Shown: in pieces, positions 46,749 through 59,064 of the stretch
Layout of the letters: each line of letters begins with the position of its first letter
Numbering within the stretch: the stretch's first letter is position 1
Source: Clavulina sp. PMI_390
Taxonomy: Eukaryota > Basidiomycota > Agaricomycetes > Cantharellales > Hydnaceae
NCBI GenBank assembly: GCA_015039315.1
Contig: WIDE01000002.1
Location: 1,003,391 to 1,067,390 of the forward strand
Length of the DNA: 64,000 nucleotides
Reading direction: 5' to 3'
The notes under the pieces: model-generated
Told to the model about the DNA's origin: nothing
Databases searched by the model: none
Seen by the model: only the letters and a program-made list of their open reading frames with translations
Translations under genes and position numbers: made by a program

Positions 46749-49187
46749 ATGACGACGCTTTTCTTGCCCAGCTTCGGCAGCGTCCTTACCCAGAAAACTG
46801 GCTTTCTTCCTCTACTTCGACAAAATATTCGAAAATCCCAGCCTTGGATTCGCAAACATCCACACTTCGTCAATGGGCCGTCTATATTTGCAACAATCAA
46901 TGGACACACCTTCCACTCCCACTCACGTTTCTCGAACACTCGACTTAATTCAACAACTGACTCTCGACCCAAACCATCACTCGTACCGCTTCCCACCCAG
47001 ATCCATCATAGCTTGAAAGAAGGAATGTCTATCAGCGGTCTCACAAACCAGAACCCTCGAAAGGTCCTAGTGCTTGGAGCAGGAAACTTTGGATCATGTC
47101 TTGCTGATCATCTAGGTCAATATTGTCATCTAATGCGAGATCTTGGAGGATGAAGCTGATATCCAAATCTATTCGGACCCATCATGATGCTTATACTACA
47201 CTGCTATGGCTGCCACATGCGAATTTCTCCCCTATTTTACCTGGGGACTTGATCACGGATATAGCGGACTCGGAACATGAGGTTCTCGTCTGGTCCAAAA
47301 CAGCATCTGTGGTGCAATCGCTCAACGAGACGCATAAAGTGGGCATACATTAAATCACTATATTGGTTTCTTGTTCTTATCTTGACCACTCGCCCCCTCT
47401 CCCATTGGATGTGTGACATCATCGGCGCGTCTTGCCCCCTTTCCACTTCGATAGCATTCTCAATACCTCACAGACCATGTATTCCCCACCAATATGGTGG
47501 CAGTTGGGCCAGAGCTACCTAGCAAGGAAGTGATCCAAAGTGTATCGGTTATTATCTTTGCGATCCCCACACAAGGACTTCGGTATGTGTAGAGTTGAAT
47601 TATATCGCTACTGGTAGAAATTAACTTCCTACATTATTCTTGACCATATTTATCCTCCACCGTGCTTAGGAAGCTACTGGAGGAAATCCGCCCTAGCCTT
47701 GATGACTCAAAACTCCCACTGATGATCTTTGTCAACAAGGGCATCGAGATTGACACTGGCTCACTTACCCTGGAGATCATTTATGATACCTGCGGTAAGG
47801 AAATTGCTACCCAAGCCACTTTTTTGGTAAGACGCCGTGCATTTATTTCATTGTCCGTTATGGCGTCCTCACCCTCGCATTTACCTTTGCCCCCCAGTCT
47901 GGGCCTTCATTTGCAAAAGAAAGTATGTCTATTCTCATCTACATCTGACATCAGTGACTACCTTATGCACCATCACCCCTACCCTTAGTCATCCGCCGTC
48001 AGCCTACTCAAGTCTCTGTCGTATCTCTCTCCCTCGCGCACGCGCAAGAAGCTAGTGCAGTGTTCCACCAGCCCTGGTTCCGATGCTACGCAGGAGGGGA
48101 CCCTATTGGTGTTGAAATCGCGGGCGCCATGAAGAACGTCTACGCCATTGCATCGGGTGCAGCAGCCGGGATGGGCTACGAGAATAATACGCGTGCAGGC
48201 CTGATTACGCGATCACTCGCGGAGATGACCAGAATTGGGGTCTCATATGGAGGGAATCCACTAACCTTCTTGAGCTTGGCCGGTGCGTTTTCTCTCTGGG
48301 CTATGTCGGCTGTTCGGATGATATGAGGGTTGTCGGACGAGCGGGCGGTGCCCATCCACGTTGTCGAATGTTGTCGGTTCGTTGAGTACTGATGCTAATC
48401 ACTTTTCACTTGCCATGCGTCCTTTTTGCGCCGGGGCTCCGTCATTTTGGTTCATAGGAGTCGGCGACCTCTTCCTGACATGTAATTCCCCCACCTCGAG
48501 GGTGAGTCATCTCCACCTGTTTTTCATAACAGGCGGCTTTCAATATGACCGTCTTCAATGGGCCATTGGTGCGAATGGGAGTTCTGACTACGTACTTTCC
48601 ACCTTGTTCTAGAACTATACCGTCGGGTACCGGATGGGGCAAGGTGAAAGCTTGGAGGAAATCGTTCGGACACTCGGTAGTGTTGCCGAAGGTGCGTAGA
48701 TCGATTTTCGTTGCCTTGCACGCATATTTGCTTGTGCCAGACTGATCACAGATCCCATCTCGTATTCGCACCTCGGTCGGTTGTCGGGTGGATCATCTAC
48801 CGGCTGAATGTACGACGTGTGTGGAACGACGCTGATGCACTGTACGGGCTACCTCAGGTGTGACAACAACCAAGGCGTTGTATGAAATTGTGAAGAAGAT
48901 GAAGATCAATGCACCGGTAAGAACCACTTTTTTTTTTTTTTTTTTTTTCCCTTTGCAGCTCGGTGGTCATGGGTTGATGATGATTGACATTCTTTCGCGA
49001 TCGATTGCGATTCACGTTACTGTTGCGGTAGATTGCTATCGCAGTATACAAGGTGCTGTACGAGGGACAGAGCGTGGCGGAGATGGCCAAGGGGCTGATG
49101 TCACGGCCGCTGGCTGAGGACGAGCTGGGATTGCCGGAACAGGCAGCTGCGGTCTCCAGCTTGTTGACAAAATTAGGATTAAATTAG
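46749..49187 (+). CDS. GPD1: NAD-dependent glycerol-3-phosphate dehydrogenase, with possible mitochondrial extension
   Basis: It reduces dihydroxyacetone phosphate to glycerol-3-phosphate with NADH, for glycerol and lipid synthesis, osmotic stress and redox balance. Ten exons from Met 47025 (47025-47115, 47265-47338, 47455-47582, 47670-47826, 47898-47922, 47989-48282, 48458-48501, 48613-48691, 48858-48916, 49032-49187) give 368 residues, the normal core length. Motifs include KVLVLGAGNFGSCLADHL (NAD site), FVNKGIE, SGPSFAKE, EIAGAMKNVYAIASG with the catalytic Lys, NNTRAGLI and GVGDLFLTC. Exon five is a 25-nt microexon. The frame is also open upstream from an ATG at 46749, adding 92 residues that are rich in Arg, Lys and Ser with almost no acid, like a mitochondrial presequence. 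The ATG at 47025 could serve a cytosolic form. An intron near 48928 has a 21-T run. Confidence 0.93.
48928..48948 (+). repeat. Homopolymer run of 21 T inside a GPD intron
   Basis: This uninterrupted T run lies in the intron between the exons ending at 48916 and starting at 49032. It may act as an extra-long polypyrimidine tract for a nearby TTTGCAG, but using that AG breaks the frame. Its length may be affected by sequencing error. Confidence 0.8.
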
Positions 49188-49535
49188 GCTAGTATAATTA
49201 CTGCTCATACGTGTATGCATTAGAATGGGGCTTCTTTGAGCTGCAGAACACCAATGAAAATGAAAGCGCGAAAAAATTTCGCGGGAGGGGAGGGAAAAGA
49301 AACTGCCCTATGCGTGGAATGTTTGGACACATTCGTGGCCGTTGAATACTCCCATCCATCCACGCAACTACCCTCCCCTCCCTACCTCTCCTCCGTTTCG
49401 ACCGTCTCTGTTCTTCCTTTGGGGTTTCTCTTTTGCTGATCGGTGTTAGAGTCGCTCGCTTTCTTGCTTGCTTGCGCTTTTTTGCCTTGTCAAGTTTATT
49501 CTACAAAAAAGCTCTCTCTCTCAGTGTGTGTGCTG
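49188..49535. other. Short gap between GPD and the ankyrin-CCCH gene
   Basis: About 350 bp between two plus-strand genes; pyrimidine-rich in its second half (CTCTCTCT just before the start), as expected of a basidiomycete promoter or leader. No gene is seen. Confidence 0.5.
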
Positions 49536-52500
49536 ATGGTCTCAGCAATCTGGAATGCGTGCACAGAAGGAAACCTGGAGGCCGTAAGGCAGCTCTTGAA
49601 GGACCACCCCGGCATCGATGTCGAGATCAAAGGTACGGATGTCCGAATCGATACGCACAAAAAGAACAAAAAGTTGAGCTCGAGACACGAATTCAGACCA
49701 CTCGGGAGCGACACCGCTCATCATGGCCATTCGCGGGGGCCACAAGGACATCGTCGCCGAACTCCTCACCGGTGGTCAGTCCTTCTCAAAATGACTCGCC
49801 TTCGCTTGCCCTCGTTATTGACTCGCCGCTTTTGTCCGCATTTTTCTGTGTTTTGTTTCTCGCTCGCTCGCAGGTGCAAACCCGTTCAATGGATCGAATG
49901 TCGGCAGCCCGCCAGAGTCATACACGACCGACCCCGACATCCTGGAGCTTCTTGCCGTCGCCCGAGCGTCCTACAACAACATTCCCCCCTCTGGTAACAC
50001 GCCCGCCCCTGCCGACCCCCAGCATGTGCTCGACGCTGCGGCAATGATGGCACCCCCTCCGCATGACGGTCCTGGCGCTGGTCCTGGTAGCTATATGCCC
50101 ATGATGCCCTACGACCCTTACTACCAGCCCCCTCCGCCAGGCGCAGAGCACGCCTACGCTCCAGGCTATTATATGACACCCGACGGAGGATACTATGTTA
50201 TGACTCCCCCTCCTCCGCCTGTTGAATACGCTTCCGCGACGGGCCCGGCGGCGGCGCCATACGCACAGGGTGTCCCTCCCCAGCAGCAGCAGCAACACTC
50301 ACCGCCTCCCTCCGACGCCTCAACTAAAAACATTCCCTGCCGGTGCGTGCATACGTATTCCCCCAACGCGTTTCGTCTGCTGACAAGAACTCCCACCACT
50401 CTTTTTTTTTCTATGCCTTCTTTCCCTTCGTGCCGCATTCTTTTATTCTTGGGCGTCATTGCCACGCATTCGTCCCACCAATTGTTCTGTCGATCACCCG
50501 TCAATTCGTGATGGTCGCCACTGCTTCGCCACTCTATGGGGTGCCGCATACTGCAGGTACTTCCCTAACTGCCGCTACGGCACAGCCTGCCACTATGCCC
50601 ACCCGAGCGCTCCTACTTCGAATGCATCCACCACCGCCGCTGGTTCTACGGCTGCGACGCCCAATTCTGTCGCGTCCCCTGCCAGCGTCACGACACTCCC
50701 GCCTGCTCCTGGCAGTACCGGTCCTTATTACCCTGTTCCTCCTCCCCCTGCACACAATGCTCCTGCCCCACCAGTCCCCTTCCCATCGTACGATCCCAAT
50801 GCCCAGTCTCCTTATGGTCCCATGCCTCCCCAGGGATACTACCCTGCCTATACACCTCCCCCACAACAGTCCGTAACTCCCTCAGAAGACCCCAACCAGC
50901 TACCTCCCGCACAGTCTCAACCCCAGTCAGGAGAACCAACTCCGGAAGGTGCTGAGCAGCAGAATACCCCTCAGTATCCCATGCACATGCCACCGCCCCC
51001 AGGACCAGGCATAGCCGGATATGTGATGAGTCCCTATCCTCCTCCCCCAGCTATGCAAGGCCCTGGAGCGGTTCCTCCGCCACCACACAATGCGTATGCC
51101 CCGCCTTATGCCATGCACCCCTACCCAATGTATCCCTATCCAATCCCCATGCCTGGCCCGCCACCTTCTGCTCCATCTCCTTCCGCTGGTGACGTAAACA
51201 ACCCTCCTAACCCTGAGCACTCTCAAGGACCGACTCCCCAACCTGCTGGCTATCCTATGTATGCTCCTTACCCAGGTATGATTCCTATGCCCCTACAGGT
51301 CCCATATGGCATCCCATCTGGTACTCCCACGAATGGGCCAGGATCACCTCCCGTTGCGATGCCTCCGCTACCCATCGCCAATGGAGTGATGCCTGCTCCT
51401 CACCCCCATGGAATGGTCGCTCCAGACGGGCAAATCCCGGTTCCCGGTCCTGGCCCAGTCCCAATGCCTGGACCACAACATGGGATGCCCATCACCAATG
51501 GTCCTCGTCACGCCCACACACACTCCCAGTCGCAATCCCACCCTCCACCGCACCCACAGTCTCAGCCACAGCATGGCTACGGCCCAGGCCACTCGCGCTC
51601 GCCTTCTGCCTCATTCTCTGGTGGCGGACCGGCCGCTCCCGTCCCGAATGGTAATGGGCATGGCAATGGCTTTGGCGGGAAGCGCCCACACCGCATGAGC
51701 TTCAATGGCGCTAATGGTAACGGGGGCATGGGAAGGGGTGCTGCAGGGAGGGGAGGCCAGTCAACGGGGTTGCCATGCATGTTCTTCCCTAGTGGCAAGT
51801 GTCGAAACGGGTACGTTCTCAAGTTTGCACCCGCTGTCTCATTATTGTCTAACGCGAGATTGTGTACTAATGACTTGCTGTGATACAGTGATGATTGTCG
51901 ATTTGCTCATGTCCTCCCAGAGGAAGGTGGTGCTTACCCAACAAACCATCGACCCATCCCTGCTGGGCTCAAGAAGTACCGCGAACGAGGATTTTCCAAC
52001 GCGTCATCCGCTGCTCCGTCTCCCATGTTCCCTCTAGATGAAAAGAAAGGGGCTGATTTCGAAGTTCGCTATGTGAGTAACTCATCCAGACCTAGGAAGT
52101 ATACCCTGTCTGATTTAATCTCTGGTTTTCTTTGTTCCCCATTGCTGTGCTGTCTGGTAGAATCAGAATGGCGCGTCACAGGACAAGGCATCGATCGCCC
52201 AGGCTCTCGCTTCCCTGCCTTCCAACATGAAGTCGCTCAACCTGTCTCATGGCCCCCGAGGCAACCGCGGATCTCTGCCTCCGTTCAAGCCTCACCACCA
52301 GAACCACCATAACAATGGTTCTCAGCACCACAATGGTCACTGGAACAACAATCATCACCCCCAGCACCAGAACAACCATGGTCCACATCACCCGAACGGA
52401 CATCATCATCCTGCTCACCCTGCTCAACACCAGCAACCACCACCACCAGTACAGCAGCGTGTGCCGAGCGAAGAAGACTTCCCCTCGTTGAATGGCTCAC

Positions 52501-52992
52501 CCACTGCTCCTCTGCATGCTGGCGCTCCCGCCGGCACCGTCACTGCTGGCAATGAGCGAAAGACTGCTGCGCAGATTCTGAAGCAAACCCCCCCTAGCAA
52601 GTCTTGGGCATCTGTGGCTACGTCGCCGACCACCAGCTCCAGCACAAACGGTGGTGGCTCGAGCAATCGCGAGGGCCAGGGCGCGACAGAGAAGGATGTC
52701 GCTGCTCCTGGAGGCGAGAGCCTGAGTGCGCAGACTTCGCTAGCTAGTGTGAGCATCGGTGGCACTAGTGCCAGCGCTACAGATATCGACTCCAATGGGT
52801 CGACTGCCAGTGTAGACCAAGTAAGTTCGACTACCCATCCATTCTGGAAGCTGATATCTGACGAGGACATTTTCTCCACCCTTCGTATAGCTCACTCGTC
52901 CACCATCTCCTGACAGCAACCCCTCTGCCATTGATGCTATCAAGCCGCCGAGCACTGCTCCAGCCTCGGCGTCGGTAGCAGTGGCCGCGTGA
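49536..52992 (+). CDS. Ankyrin-repeat protein with two CCCH zinc fingers
   Basis: Seven exons (49536-49632, 49697-49774, 49874-50342, 50557-51810, 51889-52072, 52161-52820, 52891-52992) give 947 residues in frame. Two N-terminal ankyrin repeats (AIWNACTEGNLEAVRQLLKD; GATPLIMAIRGGHKDIVAELL) precede a Pro/Tyr-rich linker. CCCH finger 1 is C-RYFPN-C-RYGTA-C-HYA-H (near residue 214). A long Pro/Gly/Met-rich low-complexity region follows. CCCH finger 2 is C-MFFPSGK-C-RNGDD-C-RFA-H (near residue 625). The C-terminal part has a His/Asn-rich tract and a VPSEEDFPSLNG segment like those in mRNA-binding proteins. Both fingers are interrupted by an intron. CCCH fingers of this spacing bind single-stranded RNA, so a role in mRNA fate is likely by family knowledge; the ankyrin part would recruit a partner. 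Confidence 0.88.
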
Positions 52993-54230
52993 GCAATTAT
53001 TTGCCGCGTTGCACCTGCAGTTCAGCACACCATGTTATCTCTTCGGATCCCATTGCTCTATTGCTTCTTCACTCAATACTTTGTCTGGCTCCCATCTGAT
53101 CATTCCTTCACCTAAAGGTTTGTAGTAAGACAAGCCCTCCTTTCGTTAATCGCCTGTTCATCTTCCTCGTTAGAGGCCTCCTCTCTTCCACTTCAAAACT
53201 TGGCGCTTTTCTGCCAGTGGCCTTCTTTTCATTCTATTTCAGTATTTTGTACGTCTCGCACCGTTTTATTCCATTGGTTTGTCAGGCCGTATGGCCACGC
53301 GACATTAGGGCTTGGGTTTTTGTGTTCGCTTACTTTATGATACGTTTCATCTCTGGGAGCCCAGCTGCTCCTTCATTCCGTCCCAGCTTCTCATCATTTT
53401 GTTTGTCCATCCACTCATCTTTGCTTTCCAGTCTCGCCATAACCAACATCCCCCACTCCTGATAACCCTGTGCTACCACACTGTTTCCTGCTCTCTATCC
53501 GTGATCCTTATTCGTCTTGCGAACGGATTATTCCTGCCTCCTCAACACGCCCGATGACGCTATTTACTTTGTCTCTCTTTCCCTCCTAGATCTCCATCTC
53601 TAGGCACGGACGAATGTGGACTCCGAGTCCAGTACACTTCGCACCTTTCCTCTTCCTCGTTCCCTCTGTCTTCTTTCCGATCTATTCTCTCTTTTTTCGA
53701 TTCGTTCGCAGTCACGCCTTCTACTTTCCGACCTTTGCTTGCCTAAAATTCAGAATGCAGTTCGATTGCTCATATATGTTCTCTAGTTTTCTGCTCAAGC
53801 TTTTTTTGTGGCGAGTTCACCGCCCCGTCAGGGACGCTGACCTGTTACTCGTGCCTGTCTTTGCATCTTTTCCCGCTTCGTTCCGATGAACTTGCTTGTT
53901 TACGTGACTATCTTCATCTGCACACACGTCTCCCCATTCCGCTCCTGCGAAATGTTCCCTTGTCTGAATCGTCCCGTTCCATTGATATGATTGACTGTTT
54001 TCCATCTACTCGTACATCCTTACACTAAATCTGGTGCCATCATGTGTATTCTTTTACTTGATCCACGTCCTCATTCATATGCATGTTGTGTCTCTCCTGT
54101 TGCTCGCTTCGGTTGACCCGACTTGAAGAGTACTGACTGACCGAATTTTGATTGATACAACGTAACTAAATTGGAGATCTTGATACAAGTTAACTACAAA
54201 AAAGGACTCACAAAATCACGCGGACGCTTT
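52993..54230. other. Convergent intergenic region, about 1.2 kb
   Basis: It faces the stops of the CCCH gene (plus) and ADE5,7 (minus). The plus strand is strongly C/T-rich (53000-53900). Open frames here are low-complexity and lack splice or domain support; I see no gene. Confidence 0.55.
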
Positions 54231-57000
54231 TCATTGTGAAGGAGCCCATGAATCTAGACCTCGTAACTCCACACCTTCCTTCGATGTAACTTTTCCAATC
54301 ACCTTGACATCTTGCTCTCCTGTCGCCTGAATTACCTGGAGGGCCTCCTGCAGCTTCTGCTCATCTACAATCAGCACCATGCCAATCCCGTTATTGAACG
54401 TGCGCGCCATCTCCTGGGGAGCCACCCCACCCTCGCGCATTAACCATTGGAAGACAGGTGGATGGGACCATGTGTTCACGTCAACGTAGCACCCTAACCC
54501 CCTGGGAAGTACACGGGGGATATTTTCCGTGAAACCACCGCCGGTGATGTGTGACATGCCTTTGAGAAGACCTTGTCGGATGGCGGGGAGGAGCGCGGAG
54601 ACATAGATGCGGGTGGGCTCGAGGAGGGACTCTCCAATAGTGATATTCGATGCCCATGGAGCAGGGGAGCTATATTTTAGCCCGGCGTTCTCGATGATTC
54701 GACGCACGAGAGAGAATCCATTCGAGTGCAGTCCGGAAGATGAGAGCCCAAGGAGTACATCGCCCTCCTTGATGTTGGGCTGTGGCAGCAGCAGCTCACG
54801 CTCAACAGCGCCGACGGCAAACCCAGCAAGATCGTAGTCCCCAGGATGGTACATGCCAGGCATTTCGGCTGTCTCACCGCCAGCGAGGGCGCAGTTGGCT
54901 TGTTTGCACCCTGTGACAACACCTTCGACCACCTTCGTCGCGACTGGCACGTCGAGTTTGCTACATCCATAATAATCGAGGAAATAAAGCGGCTCAGCCC
55001 CTTGAACCAGGAGGTCATTCACTGACATAGCAACAAGATCGATGCCTATAGAGCCACGGAATTAGCATAATAGAATCTTTTTGAGCCGCAAACTGGCCGC
55101 GACACACCAACAGTGTGATGAATGCCAGATTCGATAGCTACGCGCAGCTTCGTCCCCACCCCATCAGTGCCGCTAACGAGTACTGGATCTCGGAAACCAG
55201 CAGCTTTGATGTCGAAAACTCCTCCGAATCCTCCAATCTCTCCGTCGGCACCAGGGCGTCGGGTGCTCCGAACCAAAGGTTTGATGTTCTCAACCAATGA
55301 GTTTCCAGCGTCGACGGACACTCCGGCCTGGGCGTATGTTAGTCCCGCGGGTTGTGATGATTTTGCGGCTAGCGCTCTGGACCCTCGTCAATGACACATG
55401 TTCCCAGGTCGTAGAAACAATGAGGCTCACCGATGCGCAATATCCCGGCGGAATATCTTGCCCTCAAAGTTTACAGCGTCAACGCCTTGGTATGCGGCCT
55501 TGAGGGCATCCTCGAGAGTTGGGGCAAATGAAGAGACGACAATAACACGGCCGCCTGCGGTGACCACTTCTCCTGAGGCATTCTTTGCAGTGCCCGCATG
55601 GAAAACCTGGACACCTGAGCAAGGTAATACGGATCAGCGACAATATCACACATACGGGAAGTGGAAGGACGAACCCGATGGTACTTCACCAACAGATATG
55701 GTTTTCCCCTTCTCATAGGAGCTAGGATACCCTGCGGAGGCGAGGACGACTGAGACAGCGGACCCTTTCCGCACCTTGATATCCACCGAGTCTAGCCGAT
55801 GCTCTGCGCATGCCTGAGAAGGAACTGAGAAAAGAGTGTAAGGGGTCCTCACTCTGACGGAAAACTCACAAGCATCACAGCTGCTAGGTCGGTAGACTCC
55901 TCAAGCAGGAGCATGAGAGCCTCGGTTTCAGGGTCTCCAAACCGGACGTTATACTCCAGCACCTTGGGTCCATTCTTGGTGAGAATGAATCCTGTGAAGA
56001 GTAGACCGACAAATGGGAATCCTACGGGTGTCGATGTCAATAATCAGCTGGATTGTTCGAGTAGAAGGATCTGTGCTCGGACCTTCGCGCCGCATTCCGT
56101 CGATGGTCGGCTGCAAGGATTTTTTGAGAATCTCTTCGTCGATGGCGGGAGTGGCGACAGGAGCCGGAGCGTACGCTCCCATACCGCCAGTATTTAGTCC
56201 AGTGTCCCCTTCGCCAATTCGTTTATGATCCTGGGCAGCAGGCAGTGGAACGATGGTATAACCATCAGAGAAAGCCAGAACTGACAGTTCTGGCCCTTCC
56301 AGGAATTCCTCGATGACTATTTCCGATCCTGAGTAGGGGAGTGGGTGTCAATCATGAGCAAGTCATCGATGTCCGCTCGCATATAGTCACCTGCATCTCC
56401 GAATACTCTCTGTACCAAGATGCTATCAAGTCCCTCGATAGCCTCTTCAACATTGGAGGGAATCAAGACACCTTTCCCGGCAGCCAGGCCATCAGCCTTG
56501 AGCACAACCTTGTGGTCGACATTGCGAATGTACTCCCTGGCTTCCTCCACTTCGGCGGCGGTGAAAATGCGGTATTCAGCAGTGGGGATGTCATGCCGCC
56601 TCATAAAATCCTTCGAAAATCCCTTGGAACCTTCCATCCGAGCGGCGAGTGCACTGGGCCCAAAGACGGGTATCCCAACTGGTTGCATCCTGAGCTCCGA
56701 TGAGGTATGTGGTTAACGCTTGTAATGCTCACCTTTACGGAAATGCGATTCGATTCCATCAACAAGAGGTTGCTCTGGCCCAGGGATAACTAGATTAATG
56801 TCGTTTGATATGGCGAATTCGACAAGCTTTGGGAAATCGGATGCAGAAATGGCCACATTCGTCGCCTTGGGCCCCAACTCTGTACCGCCGTTGCCTGGGG
56901 CGATAAAGAGTTTCTTGACAAGGGGAGACTGAGAGAGCTTCCACGCCAAGGCATGTTCTCTGCCTCCACTGCCCACGACGAGGAGATTGAGGGATGCCAT
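54231..57000 (-). CDS. ADE5,7: Bifunctional GAR synthetase / AIR synthetase (purine synthesis)
   Basis: This is the fused enzyme for steps 2 and 5 of purine synthesis, in the order found in fungi. The N-terminal GARS domain begins [20 protein letters not shown] and has [20 protein letters not shown], the ATP-grasp stretch [45 protein letters not shown] and [14 protein letters not shown]. After about residue 430 the AIRS domain follows: [81 protein letters not shown] and [11 protein letters not shown]. The C-terminus ends LDSWAPSQ. All catalytic segments are present. There are at least seven introns, including the one joining FRK to VGIPVFGP. Start is the ATG at 57000, three residues before the family's nucleotide-binding strand. 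It is cytosolic. Confidence 0.97.
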
Positions 57001-57216
57001 CGGAGAGGGAGGATGGAAATTTTGGTCTTGCTAAATCGGGGATCGTGGGAATCGCCCACTATATGAGTCACCTTCGTCGCCGCGTGACTGGTTGGAAATG
57101 CTTCACTTTGATGCCTGGTTGTTTCCCTTCGGTCAACCACCTCGAGGCCGAGATTCAGCTCTAAATAATCCCCAAGAATAACTAAAGTCCGGCTCTGACG
57201 TCTGGTCATTACAAGG

Positions 57217-58405
57217 ATGGTGTCTGGTTTGTTGGATTCTCTCCGGTCAATCCATCCATTATGCTGACTTCGGGCTTCTTATATGCAAACTAGTACCAAA
57301 TGCGGCTAGAGTTGTGGCCACGGTTGGGACATTTGGCTCATTAGGGGTCATGGCATTCTATCTACTGGCCATCCAACAACTTCCACTCGGCATTGAGCGT
57401 GCAGTCGAACCACATTGCCCCGCATCGGGGGGTCCAGGCATTGGCCTCGGCGCTTATCGACAGTACACTGGAGTCCATGGGGTAGATGCTTATATATGCA
57501 TGGTCATAAACGGGTTTGCCACCATTTTGAACCCCCCACTACGTGATGCAATGGCTCCCTTCATTCTTTCGGTACCCACTGGCTGGCTGATCCCAGTTCT
57601 CGAGATCACTTCCCTTTTCCCCAATCGCCGTGCTCTCGTGATTGTGGTCCCCTTGATCTTCGGAATCTGTGCTCAAGTCATTGGGGGCGGTGTTTGCGTT
57701 CCCTTGTTTTTCGCATATTCTCAGGTTGAGCGTATGAGACGCAGAACGACTGGCCTCCCTCTGAGTGCTCCCAATGAACCAATCACCAGAGGAGTTATTC
57801 TTGGCATAATGCTTGGAGCCACTGTGAACACCATAATTTTGGTTGCTCGCCCAACTTTTACTACCATCACGTTGTGGCAACTCCTCCCAGTCTATCTAGC
57901 ACTTCTTCAATTGTCCGTGATTCCGTTCTACTCAGCGGAACCGGGCCCACCCCCATATGCCTCCCCCAGACGTTCCTCGCTGCTCCTTAGTTTGCTCCTC
58001 TTCACAGCCGCAATCCCAACGCTCTCTCATCTTGCCTTCGTCAAGAGCGTCCTTACCTCTCCAGCCCCACTGCAAGCGCTCAGTGACGCATTGATCCCCT
58101 ATCCCTACCTGTATGAATATGCCTCTGTCGAGGAGTTTATGGAGTTCGCTTCGTTTAATGAGGCAAAGCGGTTCTTGCAATGGGACGCTCTCCTCATTTA
58201 TGCTAGCACCTGGTTGGGTGGAGTTTGGTCGTGGGGATTCTCGAGCGTAAAGACCTTTGTACGGGCTGTTGGCATCTCCCTGGTAGCTGGGATCCTGCTC
58301 GGACCTGGCGCGCTCATGGCTTACCCGTATCTTATTCAAATGCAGGTGGACGAAGCTGAGCGTCAGGCCTGGGTAGAGAAAGGTGTAGAGAAGAAAAACC
58401 AGTAA
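57217..58405 (+). CDS. Multi-pass membrane protein, tandem paralogue A
   Basis: Two exons: a 10-nt first coding exon (57217-57226, encoding MVS plus one base) and 57312-58405, together 367 residues. The protein has about seven hydrophobic segments (for example FGSLGVMAFYLLAIQQL, LVIVVPLIFGICAQVIGG, GVILGIMLGATVNTIILVA, LLLSLLLFTAAIP, FVRAVGISLVAGILLGPGAL). The stretch AKRFLQWDALLIYASTWLGGVWSW near the C-terminus is shared with the next gene. The end is basic and charged. No enzyme or transporter motif is recognised. Its neighbour at 59372 has the same exon structure and the same length, so the pair arose by tandem duplication. Function is unknown. Confidence 0.8.
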
Positions 58406-58567
58406 TCAAGAACTATTCAATACCCAACTCTTGTACTGAAATGCTAGTAGTTGCTTGACTATATTATGATATTCCCCTTGGCATGGAGTGTGGAGCGAGG
58501 ACAAGTTTGAGGTGTCCCAATCTGGGCACGTGGGAACTATTCAACGTAGCACGCAGTCCATGAGGGA

Positions 58568-58747
58568 TACAGCTGGTTGCAAAACTGATGGCAGGGTGAC
58601 TTTCCGATGAGCCCCACATAGGCCCCACCAGGTGAGGATCCGCCAGCATATACCTGGTTACACCCGAGCGTCGAGTGCTCCATCTGAGAGGCTTCTCCGC
58701 TGCCTAGTGGGCGCTGCTCATTGTCCCGCCGCTCGTCCGCGCCGTCA
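58568..58747 (+). repeat. Left arm of a 180-bp inverted repeat
   Basis: This arm matches the reverse complement of 59065-59244 over exactly 180 positions without gaps and with only 4 mismatches by my reading (about 98%). The 317-bp centre is unrelated. It lies between the two tandem membrane-protein genes. The arms begin TACAGCTGGTTGCAAAACTG on the outside. No target-site duplication or transposase is evident. Confidence 0.9.
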
Positions 58748-59064
58748 CTTGGGGGCGAGTTTTGTCTCTTAGCTTTCTTCTGTTCGTATACCAGATTCTG
58801 TCATATCGAAACCATCCTCTATACATTGGATACATTTTATAATCTATAATATTGTTTGGACTAGCACTCAAACTCTCGTTTGAACGTTTGGACGAGCTCG
58901 AGATTGGCGAGTCCAACCATCTTTGCACCTCTAAGTAAGATTGATATCACACATGTATATCTATACAACATCCTAGGCATAAAGTTACTGCACGTATTCG
59001 AACTCCAGTAAGCACCTGATGAATCAAGCAATGTACCACTAGAGCAAATAAATTCAGTGGTTCT

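Noticed and set aside
48949..48960. TTTGCAG after the T run as the GPD splice acceptor
   Set aside because: It puts the conserved IAIAVYKVLYEGQ segment out of frame; the acceptor at 49030-49031 keeps it.
50534..51241. Antisense frames of about 100 codons opposite the CCCH gene
   Set aside because: Gly/Arg/Trp-rich mirror of the Pro-rich sense exon; no domain.
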